64,000 nucleotides of DNA, taken from assembly GCA_003224085.1 (NCBI GenBank), contig QHYK01000040.1, positions 62,001 through 126,000 of the forward strand, written 5' to 3'. Shown here piece by piece: positions 1-8,672 of this stretch; within the stretch, counting starts at the first letter, position 1, and every line of letters starts with the position of its first letter. A program made the translations under genes and the position numbers. Below the pieces are notes generated by a model, which was not told the origin of the DNA, made no database searches, and was given only the letters and a program-made list of their open reading frames with translations. Source of the DNA: Acidobacteriota bacterium (GTDB taxonomy: Bacteria; Acidobacteriota; Terriglobia; Acidiferrales; UBA7541).

Positions 1-231
1 TAGGAATAGCAACTGTCCCGGCGCCATGCTCGAATTCAATCGAATGACCGCGCCCGACCCGTGGACCATCACTGTCTTTGTGGATTCGGAGAATGGCTCG
101 CGTTTATCGCTGCCTTCGATGGTGCGGGCCCCGTTCACCGTAATGGGAACTTCCAGTGCTACGGGCTGGGGCTTTGCTGTGGAATCGCCCGGCGGGCCCG
201 CGGTATCCGAATCCTTCGTCGTTGGAGGCAT
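1..231 (-). CDS. PilZ-like/hypothetical acidobacterial protein, C-terminus cut by window edge
   Basis: An open frame runs from an ATG at 231 leftwards through position 1 with no stop, so only the first 77 residues are visible. The words VNGAR, KREPFSEST, GAVIRL and PGQLLFL fit the start of a family I recall from Acidobacteria, usually annotated as PilZ-domain or hypothetical proteins. The first 25 residues are Pro/Thr-rich and look unstructured. The frame lies opposite a plus-strand open frame at 26-277 that has no recognisable product. The family call is from memory and the domain itself is not complete here. Confidence 0.6.
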   Translation of the reverse strand, partial: MPPTTKDSDTAGPPGDSTAKPQPVALEVPITVNGARTIEGSDKREPFSESTKTVMVHGSGAVIRLNSSMAPGQLLFL

Positions 232-420
232 GGCTTGCACACCCGTGAAGCGGAATTTTGCGGTTTGCCCCCTCTAAAAAAACACGTTTCCCGCGCGGGG
301 CTACCTTTTACATCTTCCTCTTCTGCGGAGAGCGCCAACCATAGTACGCGCGTACCACTTTTCGCTACGGAACACCTGTCCGCCTGTCCAGGCGCGTATT
401 CTGCGGACCGTCTTTTCTCG

Positions 421-861
421 TCACTCGCCTGTGCTCCCCAGCGGCGGCTTGCCTGCCGCGGAAAGCGGTGGTTTAAATCGCTCATCTACCTCCACCTGAT
501 AGCCGGTGACCAGCTTGTTCGTTTCATTGGCCATGCCGATCACCGCTTGCAGCTCCTGGAACATCGCATCCGTCATGCCTTTGCCAAATGCAGAAGCCGT
601 GTGCGAATAAATGCAGTAGGTGCAATTGTTCGTGACGCTCACCGCGATGTAGATCAATTCTTTCGTCAGCGGGTCCAGCGCGCCCGGCGCCATCACTTGC
701 TTGATGCTTTCCCACGTTCGTTTCAGCAGCGCCGGGTCATGCGCGATGGCTTTCCAGAAATTGTTGATCCAGTCCGTCTGGCGCGTGGCCATGATGTCGT
801 CGTAGATGGCCCGCACCTGCGGACTCGCCTCCCGGTATTCAATCAGCCCAAACGTAGACAC
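421..861 (-). CDS. Carboxymuconolactone decarboxylase (AhpD-like) family protein
   Basis: A 146-residue protein with the AhpD/CMD core: the helix KELIYIAVSVTNN leads into a C80-T-Y-C83 pair followed by H87, the arrangement used as a redox-active or proton-relay site in alkylhydroperoxidase-like proteins. The start is GTG at 861, supported by an AGGAG-type ribosome site about 10 bases upstream. No peroxiredoxin or reductase partner is adjacent, so the substrate is unknown; many CMD proteins of this size act in peroxide detoxification or aromatic metabolism. The C-terminal 20 residues (Pro/Gly-rich) are outside the domain. The fold call is firm; the reaction is not. Confidence 0.85.
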   Translation of the reverse strand: MSTFGLIEYREASPQVRAIYDDIMATRQTDWINNFWKAIAHDPALLKRTWESIKQVMAPGALDPLTKELIYIAVSVTNNCTYCIYSHTASAFGKGMTDAMFQELQAVIGMANETNKLVTGYQVEVDERFKPPLSAAGKPPLGSTGE

Positions 862-935
862 GGATTTCTTCTCCTCTTCTCTGCAACAAATCTCTTTGCC
901 GTTAACTGTTTAGTCTGAGCCCTTCGAACTTCCAT

Positions 936-964
936 GTCTCTCTGTGGTCTCTGCGTCTCTGTGG
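936..964 (-). repeat. Dispersed intergenic repeat, CACAGAGACGCAGAG type
   Basis: Read on the minus strand this stretch gives CCACAGAGACGCAGAGACC and continues with CACAGAGAGAC. A related stretch lies on the plus strand at 9304-9340 (GAGGACACAGAGGACGCAGAG). I know such purine-rich words as common intergenic repeats in acidobacterial and other soil genomes; no function is established. Confidence 0.5.
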
Positions 965-1088
965 CCCGCTGCTAAATTTTCCGGTCCTTTCGCGCCCAGG
1001 TCCCCGATATGTTTTGCCTGTCGCAAACCACAAAGTAGCAGATTCAGGGAGGGGCGCATAATCTCAATCGCGAAGCTTTACGCTGCTT

Positions 1089-1115
1089 GTCATTCCGAGC
1101 AAACCGAGGACCTCT
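1089..1115 (+). repeat. Dispersed intergenic repeat, TCATTCCGAGC type
   Basis: GTCATTCCGAGCAAACCGAG followed by GACCTCT. Diverged relatives lie at 6591-6618 (plus) and 13121-13154 (minus). All three are intergenic and share the pattern GTCATnCnGAGc...CGAGGA..CT. Confidence 0.5.
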
Positions 1116-1299
1116 GTACCATCACGCGTTCTTTGCGCGATGAATCGCGGCTTGATTTCTGCTCTCCACAGATCGTTGAAAAACTCTCCCCTTTCTATTT
1201 TCCTTTTTCTAATTTCCCCGAGGTTTTCCCGGACCGTACCCCTTCCAACCCAAATGCCATGCATGCAAGATTTGCGCCCCCTGCCGCGTTTCATTCTTC

Positions 1300-1329
1300 T
1301 TGACACTGGCCGCTGGGGCAGGTTACAAA
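1300..1329 (+). promoter_or_regulatory. Candidate sigma-70-type promoter for the first TonB-dependent receptor
   Basis: A perfect TTGACA at 1300-1305 is followed after 18 bases by TACAAA (four of six matches to TATAAT) at 1324-1329. It would leave a leader of about 265 bases before the ATG at 1600. The -10 match is modest, so this is a candidate only. Confidence 0.4.
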
Positions 1330-1502
1330 TTGTGCCAAGAAAAGCATTGGCGTTGTGGAAGGTGCAGAGATTCCTGAGGCGAGAAAGGGCGAGCTGGTCC
1401 GGGGGGCTTGTCCTGAAATGACGGATCTTGATCCCATAACCAATTGCAAATGGGTTCCCAGTCTAGTCTCCGAGTGGGCTTGATTCACCTATTTAGATTT
1501 TG

Positions 1503-1516
1503 CCCAGCATGCTGGG
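1503..1516. promoter_or_regulatory. Perfect 14-bp palindrome in the receptor leader
   Basis: CCCAGCATGCTGGG, perfectly self-complementary, about 85 bases before the receptor start codon and downstream of the candidate promoter. It could be an operator or form a short hairpin in the leader RNA. No second copy was noticed in the window. Confidence 0.35.
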
Positions 1517-1599
1517 GAGAGAAGCTGCTGTTTACCCTGAGCTTAGCGAGGGGTCGATAGTTCAAGTTCGGAATCTCGAAGAGGGGGGAATTTGAATTT

Positions 1600-4500
1600 A
1601 TGAAGCGCCTAGTCGTAGCAATTCTGATTGCATTCTCACTTGCAGTAGCGGCCAACGGCCAGACGTTCCGCGGCACCATCAACGGAACGGTGACCGACCC
1701 GTCCGGCGGCTCGGTTCCCAGCGCCACGGTAAAGGCCACGGAAACCGCCACAGGGATCGATCACACAACCACCACAACCAGTGATGGAGCCTTTGCTTTC
1801 CAGGATATCCCTCTTGGACTTTACAAAGTAACCGTGACGGCCACAGGGTTCCCCACGTATGCCGTGGACAAAGTCGAAGTCGTCGCGGGCCAGATCTACA
1901 CGTTACAGGTCAAGTTGACTCTGCAGCAGCAGGCCACCACCGTGGAAGTTTCCGCGGCAGCTCTCACCCTCGACACCACAACCCAAACGCAGACGATGAC
2001 CATTCCTGACGATGTGGTGCAGAACATTCCGCTCAACGGTCGCGACTTTACGCAAATGATCGCAGTCTCGCCGGGGTATGGGGGTTACTCCGTGGGGGGC
2101 TTTGGCTCACTCAACGGCACGCGCCCCAACCAGATGAACTGGCAGATAAACGGCGTGGATAACAACGATTTTTGGCACAACATTCCGGCCATCAATCAGG
2201 GTGGCGTCTCGGGCATTGCCGGCACGGTCCTGCCGATTGACGCGACAGTGGAATTCTCCGCGCAGACCTCCTCGGGTCCGGAGGGCGGACGCAACGCCGG
2301 CGGCACGGTAAACATCGTTCTCAAGTCGGGCACCAACGATCTCCATGGCTCCCTTTACTACTACAACCGCAACGAATACTTTGGTTCGCCCTCGCCTTTC
2401 TTCGTACCTTGTAAACTGGGTGCCGCCGCTTGTGCTGCGGCAGGCGAACTAACCAAAGCACCTAGAGAACGCAACGAAAACTACGGCTTCTCTGCTGGCG
2501 GTCCAATCATCAAGAACAAGACTTTTGCTTTTGTCAGTTATGAAAAGCAGGACTTTGTTTTTGGCCTCTCCGGCATAGCTACTGAACCCTCGGCAGCCTG
2601 GGTGGCTCAGGCGGGAGCTTTACTACAGGCCAATGGCGTATCTCAAATAAGTTCGGCCTCCTGCAACATTCTCGCCGGGCTTACTAGCCAGCTCCCACCC
2701 ACCATGATTCCGTCCACATGCACCAACGCAGCAGGCAAGGGCTTTTGGCCAACCTCGGGGAGCAACTCGATCTCGAATTTGCCCGCGACGACGCGTAATT
2801 TCTTCAGCCCAAGTTCCGAGTTTGGCTACAGTTACAACGGTGTAGCCCGGCTGGACCATCAGCTTTCTGACAAACATCACCTTTCTCTGCACGCCATCAT
2901 TGGTCAAGGGAACCAAGTGGCTCCCCTGGGTGGTAGCCCAGCGCTCGGAACGGCCAGTTCCAATTTGTCTTACTACTTCGAAGTTGCGCCTCTCCACGAC
3001 GGAAACTACGGCGCAGTCTTGAACTCCGTGTTGTCATCTAGGTGGACCAATCAGTTCCTTTTTGGCTCCAGCTACTTCAACCAGCTTTTCCACGACAACA
3101 ACAACAGCTTTGATACCAAAGCCCTCGGCCTGTTCCTCAGCCCGGACGCAACCAATCACGGGCAGCCCATTCTCGGAGCGCCAAACGTTAGGATATCGGG
3201 ATTTGAGCAAACTGGCCTGACTCCGCCCGAGGGCCGAAGTGACCTGACTTTGCATTTTACCGACATCGTTTCCTATAGCGTCGGGAAACATCAATTCCGC
3301 TACGGAGCCGAGTATCGCCACGGGAAGCTCAATGAGTTCTATCACCGCCGCGGAACTGGAAGATTTACCTTCGATGGAACGCAGGGAGGCTGGAGTAGCA
3401 GCTCGACTTGCACTGGGGCGACCGCAAATCCTCCTCTCTGTGCCTTGGCCGACTTTCTTGCTGGCGATGTGTCTACTTCTACCATCGCCGTGGGGAACCC
3501 AGAGCGCTTCGTGCACGTTAACGCGTTCAACGCCTACATTTCGGATTCCTTTCAAATCACCAAGAAGCTCAATGTTCAATACGGCGTACGCTACGAGTAT
3601 TTCGGGCCCATGCAGTCCGACAAAGGCGGCGACATCGCGAACTTTGTCCCGGGCACCGGATTCGTCCTTCAGAGCGGCAGCCATCCGCTCTTCAATCCCG
3701 GAAAGGACCATTTCGCTCCGCGTTTCGGCTTTGCCTATCAGCCGACCGCGAAGGGTGATCTGGTGGTCCGGGGTGGGTTGGGCGTCTTCTACGACCAGAT
3801 TAACCTAAATCCCTTCTTGGATTTCCGCCCGACCATCACCGCTTCGCAGGGGATTCAGGGCAACGCGTTTGGCTCTTCGCCCGTTTCTACCTACGGCCGG
3901 AGTGGTTACAATTGGGACGCCGCACAAGCTGGCGGAGCCTCGATCTTTCCTGGGGTGAAAGCCTGCACCGACCCGAATTGCTCTACCGGGCCGTTTGGCC
4001 TGAGTGCCTATTCTGTCAGTCCTAACTTCCGCGTCCCTTACTTCTATAACTACAACCTGCAAGTGGAAAAGGGTTTCGGCAACGCCGTGATCTGGCAAAT
4101 TGGCTATGTCGGGAGCGAGGGTCGAAAGCTGAATCTCGTGTCTAACATCAACCAGCCCCTCGTCGGCGGAGTACCGGTCCCCAATGTCAATATTCCAACT
4201 CCGTGCCCAGCCTGCCCTTACCCCAATTTCGGTAACATTCTCCAGCTCAACACCATCGGCACATCGAACTACAATTCCCTTCAGACCGTATTGAAGCTTA
4301 GAGGATGGCGTGGATTGAGCTCACAGGTCGCGTACACCTGGGCGCATGCTCTGGATGAGACCAGCTTTTACCGGGAGTTCGTTGTCGACAACAATTACAA
4401 CAGCAAAACCGATTACGGCAACGGTGACTATGATACCCGTCATCTCTTCACTATTGATTTCACCTATGACGTTCCCAAAGCACCGTGGGCCTCTTCGGGC

Positions 4501-5112
4501 TGGTCAAAGCGCGTCTTCAACGAATGGCAGATTAGCAGCGTGATGAACTTCCACACGGGGCAGCCTTATGACGGATTCATCTCGTATTTAAGCCTGGTTG
4601 GCAAGCCGTTCGCCAGCGCCAATAGTGTCACCATCGATCATAAGTTTGTGCCTGGCACTGGCACTCTGTGGGTCAACCCCACAGCCTTCTGCGATCCGAA
4701 TGCTGTCAATCCGGCAACGGGGCTAACAGATCCCCAGTGTCCAGGGGCGCCCTTCGGCAACGTTTCTCGAAACAAATACTATGGTCCCGGTTACGGAGAT
4801 GTGGACCTCTCGTTCATCAAGAACATCCCGATTAAGGAGCGCGTCAAACTCCAGCTCCGCGCGGACTTCTTTAACCTCCTTAACCGCATTAATCTGTCAG
4901 GTGGCTTCCCCGGAGGCGTGGCCGCAGGTGGAACCGCTTCCCCGAATGGTGACTTCTGCGCCATGGATTTCACCACGCACCGATGCTCGGCGAATTTCGG
5001 TTCAACCGGATTCGGTATGGTTACGGACACCATCGGTGACTTCAGCGGCGCCCCGGCCATCGGCCCCGGCGAAGCTCGCAACATCCAGCTGGTGGCCAAG
5101 TTCATCTTTTAA
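1600..5112 (+). CDS. TonB-dependent receptor, Oar-like, with N-terminal carboxypeptidase-regulatory-like domain
   Basis: A 1170-residue outer-membrane receptor. Residues 1-21 are a signal peptide ending ANGQ. Residues 24-115 form the beta-sandwich CarboxypepD_reg-like domain (GTINGTVTDPSGGSVPSATV). A plug region follows with the conserved word IPLNGRDF at about 143-150. The rest is a long beta-barrel with many aromatic, Asn-rich strands, ending RNIQLVAKFIF with the terminal Phe expected for Bam-dependent insertion. ATG at 1600 follows a GAGGGGGG ribosome site. Acidobacteria carry dozens of such receptors, and the substrate (usually presumed to be a glycan or peptide) cannot be read from sequence. 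It is a single-gene unit closed by the terminator at 5142-5170. Confidence 0.92.
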   Translation: MKRLVVAILIAFSLAVAANGQTFRGTINGTVTDPSGGSVPSATVKATETATGIDHTTTTTSDGAFAFQDIPLGLYKVTVTATGFPTYAVDKVEVVAGQIYTLQVKLTLQQQATTVEVSAAALTLDTTTQTQTMTIPDDVVQNIPLNGRDFTQMIAVSPGYGGYSVGGFGSLNGTRPNQMNWQINGVDNNDFWHNIPAINQGGVSGIAGTVLPIDATVEFSAQTSSGPEGGRNAGGTVNIVLKSGTNDLHGSLYYYNRNEYFGSPSPFFVPCKLGAAACAAAGELTKAPRERNENYGFSAGGPIIKNKTFAFVSYEKQDFVFGLSGIATEPSAAWVAQAGALLQANGVSQISSASCNILAGLTSQLPPTMIPSTCTNAAGKGFWPTSGSNSISNLPATTRNFFSPSSEFGYSYNGVARLDHQLSDKHHLSLHAIIGQGNQVAPLGGSPALGTASSNLSYYFEVAPLHDGNYGAVLNSVLSSRWTNQFLFGSSYFNQLFHDNNNSFDTKALGLFLSPDATNHGQPILGAPNVRISGFEQTGLTPPEGRSDLTLHFTDIVSYSVGKHQFRYGAEYRHGKLNEFYHRRGTGRFTFDGTQGGWSSSSTCTGATANPPLCALADFLAGDVSTSTIAVGNPERFVHVNAFNAYISDSFQITKKLNVQYGVRYEYFGPMQSDKGGDIANFVPGTGFVLQSGSHPLFNPGKDHFAPRFGFAYQPTAKGDLVVRGGLGVFYDQINLNPFLDFRPTITASQGIQGNAFGSSPVSTYGRSGYNWDAAQAGGASIFPGVKACTDPNCSTGPFGLSAYSVSPNFRVPYFYNYNLQVEKGFGNAVIWQIGYVGSEGRKLNLVSNINQPLVGGVPVPNVNIPTPCPACPYPNFGNILQLNTIGTSNYNSLQTVLKLRGWRGLSSQVAYTWAHALDETSFYREFVVDNNYNSKTDYGNGDYDTRHLFTIDFTYDVPKAPWASSGWSKRVFNEWQISSVMNFHTGQPYDGFISYLSLVGKPFASANSVTIDHKFVPGTGTLWVNPTAFCDPNAVNPATGLTDPQCPGAPFGNVSRNKYYGPGYGDVDLSFIKNIPIKERVKLQLRADFFNLLNRINLSGGFPGGVAAGGTASPNGDFCAMDFTTHRCSANFGSTGFGMVTDTIGDFSGAPAIGPGEARNIQLVAKFIF

Positions 5113-5141
5113 CCGCTACACAACAAGAAACCTTTAGCCAA

Positions 5142-5170
5142 GAAGGCCCCCGACATGGTCGGGGGCCTTC
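5142..5170 (+). terminator. Hairpin terminator of the first TonB-dependent receptor
   Basis: GAAGGCCCCCGAC and GTCGGGGGCCTTC form a perfect 13-bp stem around the 3-base loop ATG, 30 bases after the receptor stop codon. No clear T-tract follows (TGCTTG), so it may be only partly Rho-independent, but position and stability fit a terminator. Confidence 0.8.
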
Positions 5171-5207
5171 TGCTTGTACGCCGCGCATGGTCGGCAGCTA
5201 CGGGTGA

Positions 5208-5264
5208 AAGTCTTTAGAATGAACACTTGCGAGGTACATCGGAACTGTTCATTCTTAAAGACTT
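5208..5264. repeat. Near-perfect 18/19-bp inverted repeat (57-nt hairpin)
   Basis: The left arm AAGTCTTTAGAATGAACA (5208-5225) and right arm TGTTCATTCTTAAAGACTT (5246-5264) are complementary except for one extra base, around a 20-base loop. A third partial copy, CTTTAGAATCAAC, starts at 5279. It lies between the receptor terminator and the convergent yvcK gene. It could be a small structured RNA, a bidirectional terminator or a remnant mobile repeat. Confidence 0.7.
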
Positions 5265-5399
5265 ACGGAAATCTAAGCTCTTTAGAATCAACCCTTACGC
5301 AAAAGGGGGAGGGCAGGCACCTGATGCGAACCGGGCGAATCAAGAATCAGCTGGAAGCCCTCTAAGGTGGCTTCCTTAAATCATTACGTCCATAGTTCC

Positions 5400-6437
5400 T
5401 TACCTCGGTTTCTCTTGTGGGAGGAATTCTTCGAGGAGGAGCCGCGAGAGCCGTTGGGTGTTGTGCCGAAGAACGGTGTGTTCCTCGACCAGGTCATCGA
5501 GAATGACTCGGCAGCCAAGATTCTTGAGCTTGTCGAGGTCCACGGCCACCGGCGCAGCGCCTTCCGCGCGATACCGGCGCTCCACGGCCGGCGAAACCGC
5601 CTGCCGGTTGGCGACCACGCAGTCGATCTTCAACCGCGGCACGTGCTTCAGAATGGCGCAAACGTGGTCCGCCAGCCCGTAGCCGGTCGTTTCGCCCGGC
5701 TGCGTCATCAGGTTCGCGATGTACACGCGCGGCGCTTTCGACCGGGCGATAGCCGCGGAAATCTCCGGAATCAGGAGATTCGGCAGCACGCTGGTGTACA
5801 GCGAACCGGGGCCCATCAGAATCAAGTCGGCGTTGTCGATAGCTTCGATAGCGGCCGGCAACGGGCGCACGCGGCTTGGTGACAGGCTGAGCCCCCTAAT
5901 CCGTTCGCGGCTCGCGCTGATGCGCGTTTCTCCGTGCACCGCGCGGCCGTTTTCGAGGGTGGCGACCAGATGCACGTTCGAAAGCGTTGATGGAAAGATG
6001 CGGCCGCGAATCGCTAGCACTTTGCTGGTCACGCGAATGGCTTCGATGAAGTCCCCCGTGACGTGCGTCAGCGCCGCAAGGAACAGGTTTCCGAAATTGT
6101 GGCCCTTCAAACCGTGTCCCGCGTGGAACCGGTACTGAAACAGGCGGCCCATCAGCGCTTCGTCTTTGGAGAGCGCTACCATGCAGTTGCGAATGTCGCC
6201 CGGAGGAAGGATGCGATTTTCGCGGCGCAAACGCCCGGAGCTGCCGCCATCGTCCGTGACGGTCACAATGGCGGCAAGATCGGAGATGGGGCGTTCCGCG
6301 GTGGCAAGCTCGTCGGGGCGCCGCACCACGTGCTCTTTCAGCCCGCGCAGCAAAGTGGAGAGTCCGGTGCCGCCGCCCAAGGCGACAATGCGGAAACTGC
6401 GAGCAACGATTTGGGTTTTCGAGGCGCGTCTTTTCAT
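5400..6437 (-). CDS. yvcK: YvcK/CofD-like gluconeogenesis-factor family protein
   Basis: A 345-residue cytoplasmic protein of the YvcK branch of the CofD-like (2-phospho-L-lactate transferase-like) family. Visible signatures in order: GGGTG nucleotide loop at 21-25, TVTDDGGSSGRLR at about 59-71, PPGDIRN at 78-84, GHGLKGHNFGNL at about 107-118, and the mid-protein FPSTLSNVHLVATLENG. Known YvcK proteins bind UDP-sugars and link central carbon metabolism to cell-wall synthesis and shape; they are not thought to make a coenzyme F420 precursor. The length is normal for the family. Neighbours (TPR protein and MglA) do not add to the function. No obvious operon partner precedes it on the minus strand. 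Confidence 0.93.
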   Translation of the reverse strand: MKRRASKTQIVARSFRIVALGGGTGLSTLLRGLKEHVVRRPDELATAERPISDLAAIVTVTDDGGSSGRLRRENRILPPGDIRNCMVALSKDEALMGRLFQYRFHAGHGLKGHNFGNLFLAALTHVTGDFIEAIRVTSKVLAIRGRIFPSTLSNVHLVATLENGRAVHGETRISASRERIRGLSLSPSRVRPLPAAIEAIDNADLILMGPGSLYTSVLPNLLIPEISAAIARSKAPRVYIANLMTQPGETTGYGLADHVCAILKHVPRLKIDCVVANRQAVSPAVERRYRAEGAAPVAVDLDKLKNLGCRVILDDLVEEHTVLRHNTQRLSRLLLEEFLPQEKPR

Positions 6438-6590
6438 CTTCGGCTGAGAACGGAACGCCTTGCTTATTCTACAGGAAAGGATTCAACACCGAGGGCTCAG
6501 AAGAACTCATTCGGGAACGGCGAAGTCCCGTACTCATACCAAGAAAGTGCCATCGCAGGTTCGGCAAGCGCGGGCGCGGCGTGGGCAGTT

Positions 6591-6618
6591 GTCATGCTGA
6601 GCGAAGCGAAGTACTCTG
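6591..6618 (+). repeat. Dispersed intergenic repeat, TCATGCTGAGC type
   Basis: GTCATGCTGAGCGAAGCGAA followed by GTACTCTG, in the 249-base gap between yvcK and the TPR gene. It is a diverged relative of the words at 1089-1115 and 13121-13154. The gap otherwise shows no gene. Confidence 0.5.
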
Positions 6619-6686
6619 CGCCATCGAGCGGTTCTTGCGAGGACAAAGCTCTCTTCGTTTTTTGCGCTCGCCACTCGCCACTGTCT

Positions 6687-7322
6687 TTAACCGGCGAGGC
6701 CGTCCTTCTCCGGATAGAGCAATTCGGTGAAGCGCGGATCTTCCTGGAGAAAGGCGAAGTCTTCATCATTGCGTGCGTGATAGCGGTTTTCAGGGCGTAA
6801 TTGAATGGCGATTTTTAGATTCTCGAGCGCGGAGTCGGCTTCGCCGGTCAGGCAATCGAGCGCGGCGAGCGCATAATGAATGTGGTCGGCTTTCGGTGCG
6901 GCTTTGCGCGCTTTGTCGAGGCTTTCGCGGGCCTCGTCCCAGCGGCCGACGTTCATCATGGCCACGCCGCGCTGGTAGTGGTCTTCGGCGCTGCGCGGAT
7001 TCTGCTCCGCCGCAGGCTTCATGCGCTGCTCGACAATTTTCAGGTGCATGCGGGCGCGGTCGGCGAGTTCCTTGCTGGGGCCCTTCAGCACTTCTTCGAG
7101 TTCTTGCTTGGCGCGCGAGAACTTTTGCTGATGAAAGAGAGCCAAGGCTTCGTCGTAAAGTCTCAACTGCGCTTGCACGCGAGGATCGACCATTTCGACG
7201 CCGCCGCGTTGTGGTGGAGGAGGTGTTCCTAAGCTCTTCTTTTTCATTGCCTTAGAGGAACCGTGCCCAGCGCTCTGAGAGCGGCGGGCCGACCCTCCGG
7301 AGGCTTTTCGCACTTTTGCCAT
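6687..7322 (-). CDS. TPR-repeat protein, basic N-terminus
   Basis: About 211 residues from the ATG at 7322 (MAKVRK); an in-frame ATG at 7331 is possible but neither has a strong ribosome site. Residues 1-45 are rich in Lys, Arg, Ser and Gly and probably disordered. Helical repeats follow: YDEALALFHQQKFSRAKQEL, then AEDHYQRGVAMMNVGRWDEA and a third repeat near ALENLKIAIQLRPEN. The tail ends in ARNDEDFAFLQEDPRFTELL. There is no signal peptide, so it is cytoplasmic and probably a protein-protein adaptor. It is divergently arranged with the MglA-like GTPase gene, which raises the possibility of a functional link, but nothing in the sequence proves it. Confidence 0.8.
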   Translation of the reverse strand: MAKVRKASGGSARRSQSAGHGSSKAMKKKSLGTPPPPQRGGVEMVDPRVQAQLRLYDEALALFHQQKFSRAKQELEEVLKGPSKELADRARMHLKIVEQRMKPAAEQNPRSAEDHYQRGVAMMNVGRWDEARESLDKARKAAPKADHIHYALAALDCLTGEADSALENLKIAIQLRPENRYHARNDEDFAFLQEDPRFTELLYPEKDGLAG

Positions 7323-7587
7323 GTAACACATGCTAACAGAGGCACTTGCGTGCGTCAAACCAGGATTGTATTACTCACACGTAGATAACGCGGTGATTAA
7401 TCAATGGCAAGGTGTGATCTGGCGGCGGTTACCGAACGGGAGCATGCGCAAAAATAGGCCGTGGAGATTGCGGCCGAATCGCGGAAACTGGAACAAGCCA
7501 GTGCGTGTATGAAAACGCGCGGCAGGAACGCTGGCCCGCCTGCACCGCGTATGCTAAATTTGTGGCCGCATTCTGGTCGACGACAAA

Positions 7588-8175
7588 GTGCCTTTCATCA
7601 ATTTTCCTGCGCGCGAAATTAATTGCAAGCTGGTGTACTACGGCCCGGGTCTCGGCGGGAAAACCGCCAACCTGCAGTGGGTTTACGATCACACGGGGCA
7701 AAACCAGAAGGGCAAAATGGTGTCTTTGGCAACGGAGACCGACCGCACGCTGTTCTTCGATTTCCTTCCGCTGGACCTGGGGACGGTGCGCGGCTTCAAG
7801 ACGCGCTTCCATTTATATACCGTGCCCGGCCAGGTGTTCTATGAGGCCAGCCGCAAGCTGATCCTGAAAGGGGCGGACGGGGTGGTGTTCGTGGCGGATT
7901 CCCAAGAAGAGCGGCTGGACGCGAATTTCGAGACGATGGAAAACCTGCAGGAACACCTGAAAGAACACAACCTGAATTTTGCGACTATCCCCTACGTCCT
8001 GCAGTTGAACAAGCGCGATTTGCCCAACGCCATGCCCGTGCCGGAGCTGACCAAACAGCTTCGCAAAAAAGGCGAGCCGGTTCTGGAAGCCGTGGCGGTT
8101 CAAGGCACCGGCGTCTTCGAAACGCTAAAGGAAGTCGCTAAACTGGTCCTCGCCGAACTCAAAAAAGGCGGATAG
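7588..8175 (+). CDS. mglA: MglA-like small Ras-family GTPase
   Basis: A 195-residue cytoplasmic GTPase of the bacterial MglA family. The P-loop GPGLGGKT is at 19-26, the switch-II motif TVPGQ at 78-82 (in place of the DxxGQ of classical Ras, as usual in MglA), and the base-specificity motif NKRD at 141-144. The start is GTG at 7588 giving the canonical N-terminus [20 protein letters not shown]; there is no strong ribosome site. In Myxococcus MglA sets cell polarity for gliding and type IV pilus motility. In Acidobacteria it is widespread and its output is poorly known. No MglB (GAP, roadblock domain) gene is visible nearby. The TPR gene upstream is divergent. Confidence 0.93.
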   Translation: MPFINFPAREINCKLVYYGPGLGGKTANLQWVYDHTGQNQKGKMVSLATETDRTLFFDFLPLDLGTVRGFKTRFHLYTVPGQVFYEASRKLILKGADGVVFVADSQEERLDANFETMENLQEHLKEHNLNFATIPYVLQLNKRDLPNAMPVPELTKQLRKKGEPVLEAVAVQGTGVFETLKEVAKLVLAELKKGG

Positions 8176-8200
8176 TCATTTCACCGCGGCGCGAAATCGG

Positions 8201-8581
8201 TTAGTTCGTATCCCGAAACGTCACCTCAACCTTGACTCTTGTTTTGACTGGTTTTCCACTCTTGAGGGTGGCTGGTTTGAACTTCCATTTCTTTACTGCA
8301 ATGATTGCTTTGTCCGCAAAACCGCTGCCGGGGTCCTCGACGACGCGGATGTCACGCGGATCCGCATCGCCTTTCTCGGTTACCGTTATTTCTAGCCTCA
8401 CCGAGGCGGACTCAATTTTAGCCTTCCGCGCTTCAAGAGGGTAGTCGGGATTGGGACAATATTGGCAAGCGGGCCTAGAAGACAGATCCTTCTGATCAGA
8501 GGTTTGAGTTTTGGCAGTATCTTGCGCAATGACGGTCAGGGGCAGAAATGCGGCGAGAAGCAACATCAAACGAGGGATCAT
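8201..8581 (-). CDS. Secreted TonB C-terminal-domain protein
   Basis: A 126-residue protein with a signal peptide (about 1-19, ending VIAQ) followed by a short linker with the pair C-Q-Y-C and then a TonB-C-like domain from about residue 45 to the end (YPLEARKAKIESASVRLEIT, then WKFKPATLKSGKPVKTRVKV). It lacks the transmembrane anchor plus Pro-rich spacer of a true TonB. It is probably a free periplasmic TonB-C module of the type common in Acidobacteria, which may bind TonB-box peptides or act in envelope assembly. The CxxC pair before the domain could form a disulfide. It ends convergently with mglA, 25 bases apart. Confidence 0.82.
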   Translation of the reverse strand: MIPRLMLLLAAFLPLTVIAQDTAKTQTSDQKDLSSRPACQYCPNPDYPLEARKAKIESASVRLEITVTEKGDADPRDIRVVEDPGSGFADKAIIAVKKWKFKPATLKSGKPVKTRVKVEVTFRDTN

Positions 8582-8672
8582 GGCTACACCGGCTAACGAT
8601 CAAGGATTATCATGAAGAATTCGCAATGGTCAAGAAATTTCGAGCGCTAGTCGCTGCCAGCATTGGTTGCGA

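Larger units (their letters stand above)
862..1599. other. Long non-coding spacer upstream of the first TonB-dependent receptor
   Basis: About 740 bases without a credible gene; short open frames on both strands have no recognisable content. The spacer holds two dispersed-repeat fragments: 936-964 (a CACAGAGACGCAGAG-type word on the minus strand) and 1089-1115 (a TCATTCCGAGC-type word). It also holds a candidate promoter at 1300-1329 and a perfect 14-bp palindrome at 1503-1516. Confidence 0.7.

Noticed and set aside
1140-1421. Small plus-strand protein frame upstream of the first receptor
   Set aside because: It spans the candidate promoter, and has neither a ribosome site nor family resemblance.
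6063-6800. 245-codon plus-strand frame across yvcK and the following spacer
   Set aside because: It runs antisense through conserved YvcK motifs and into a dispersed repeat; no family resemblance.
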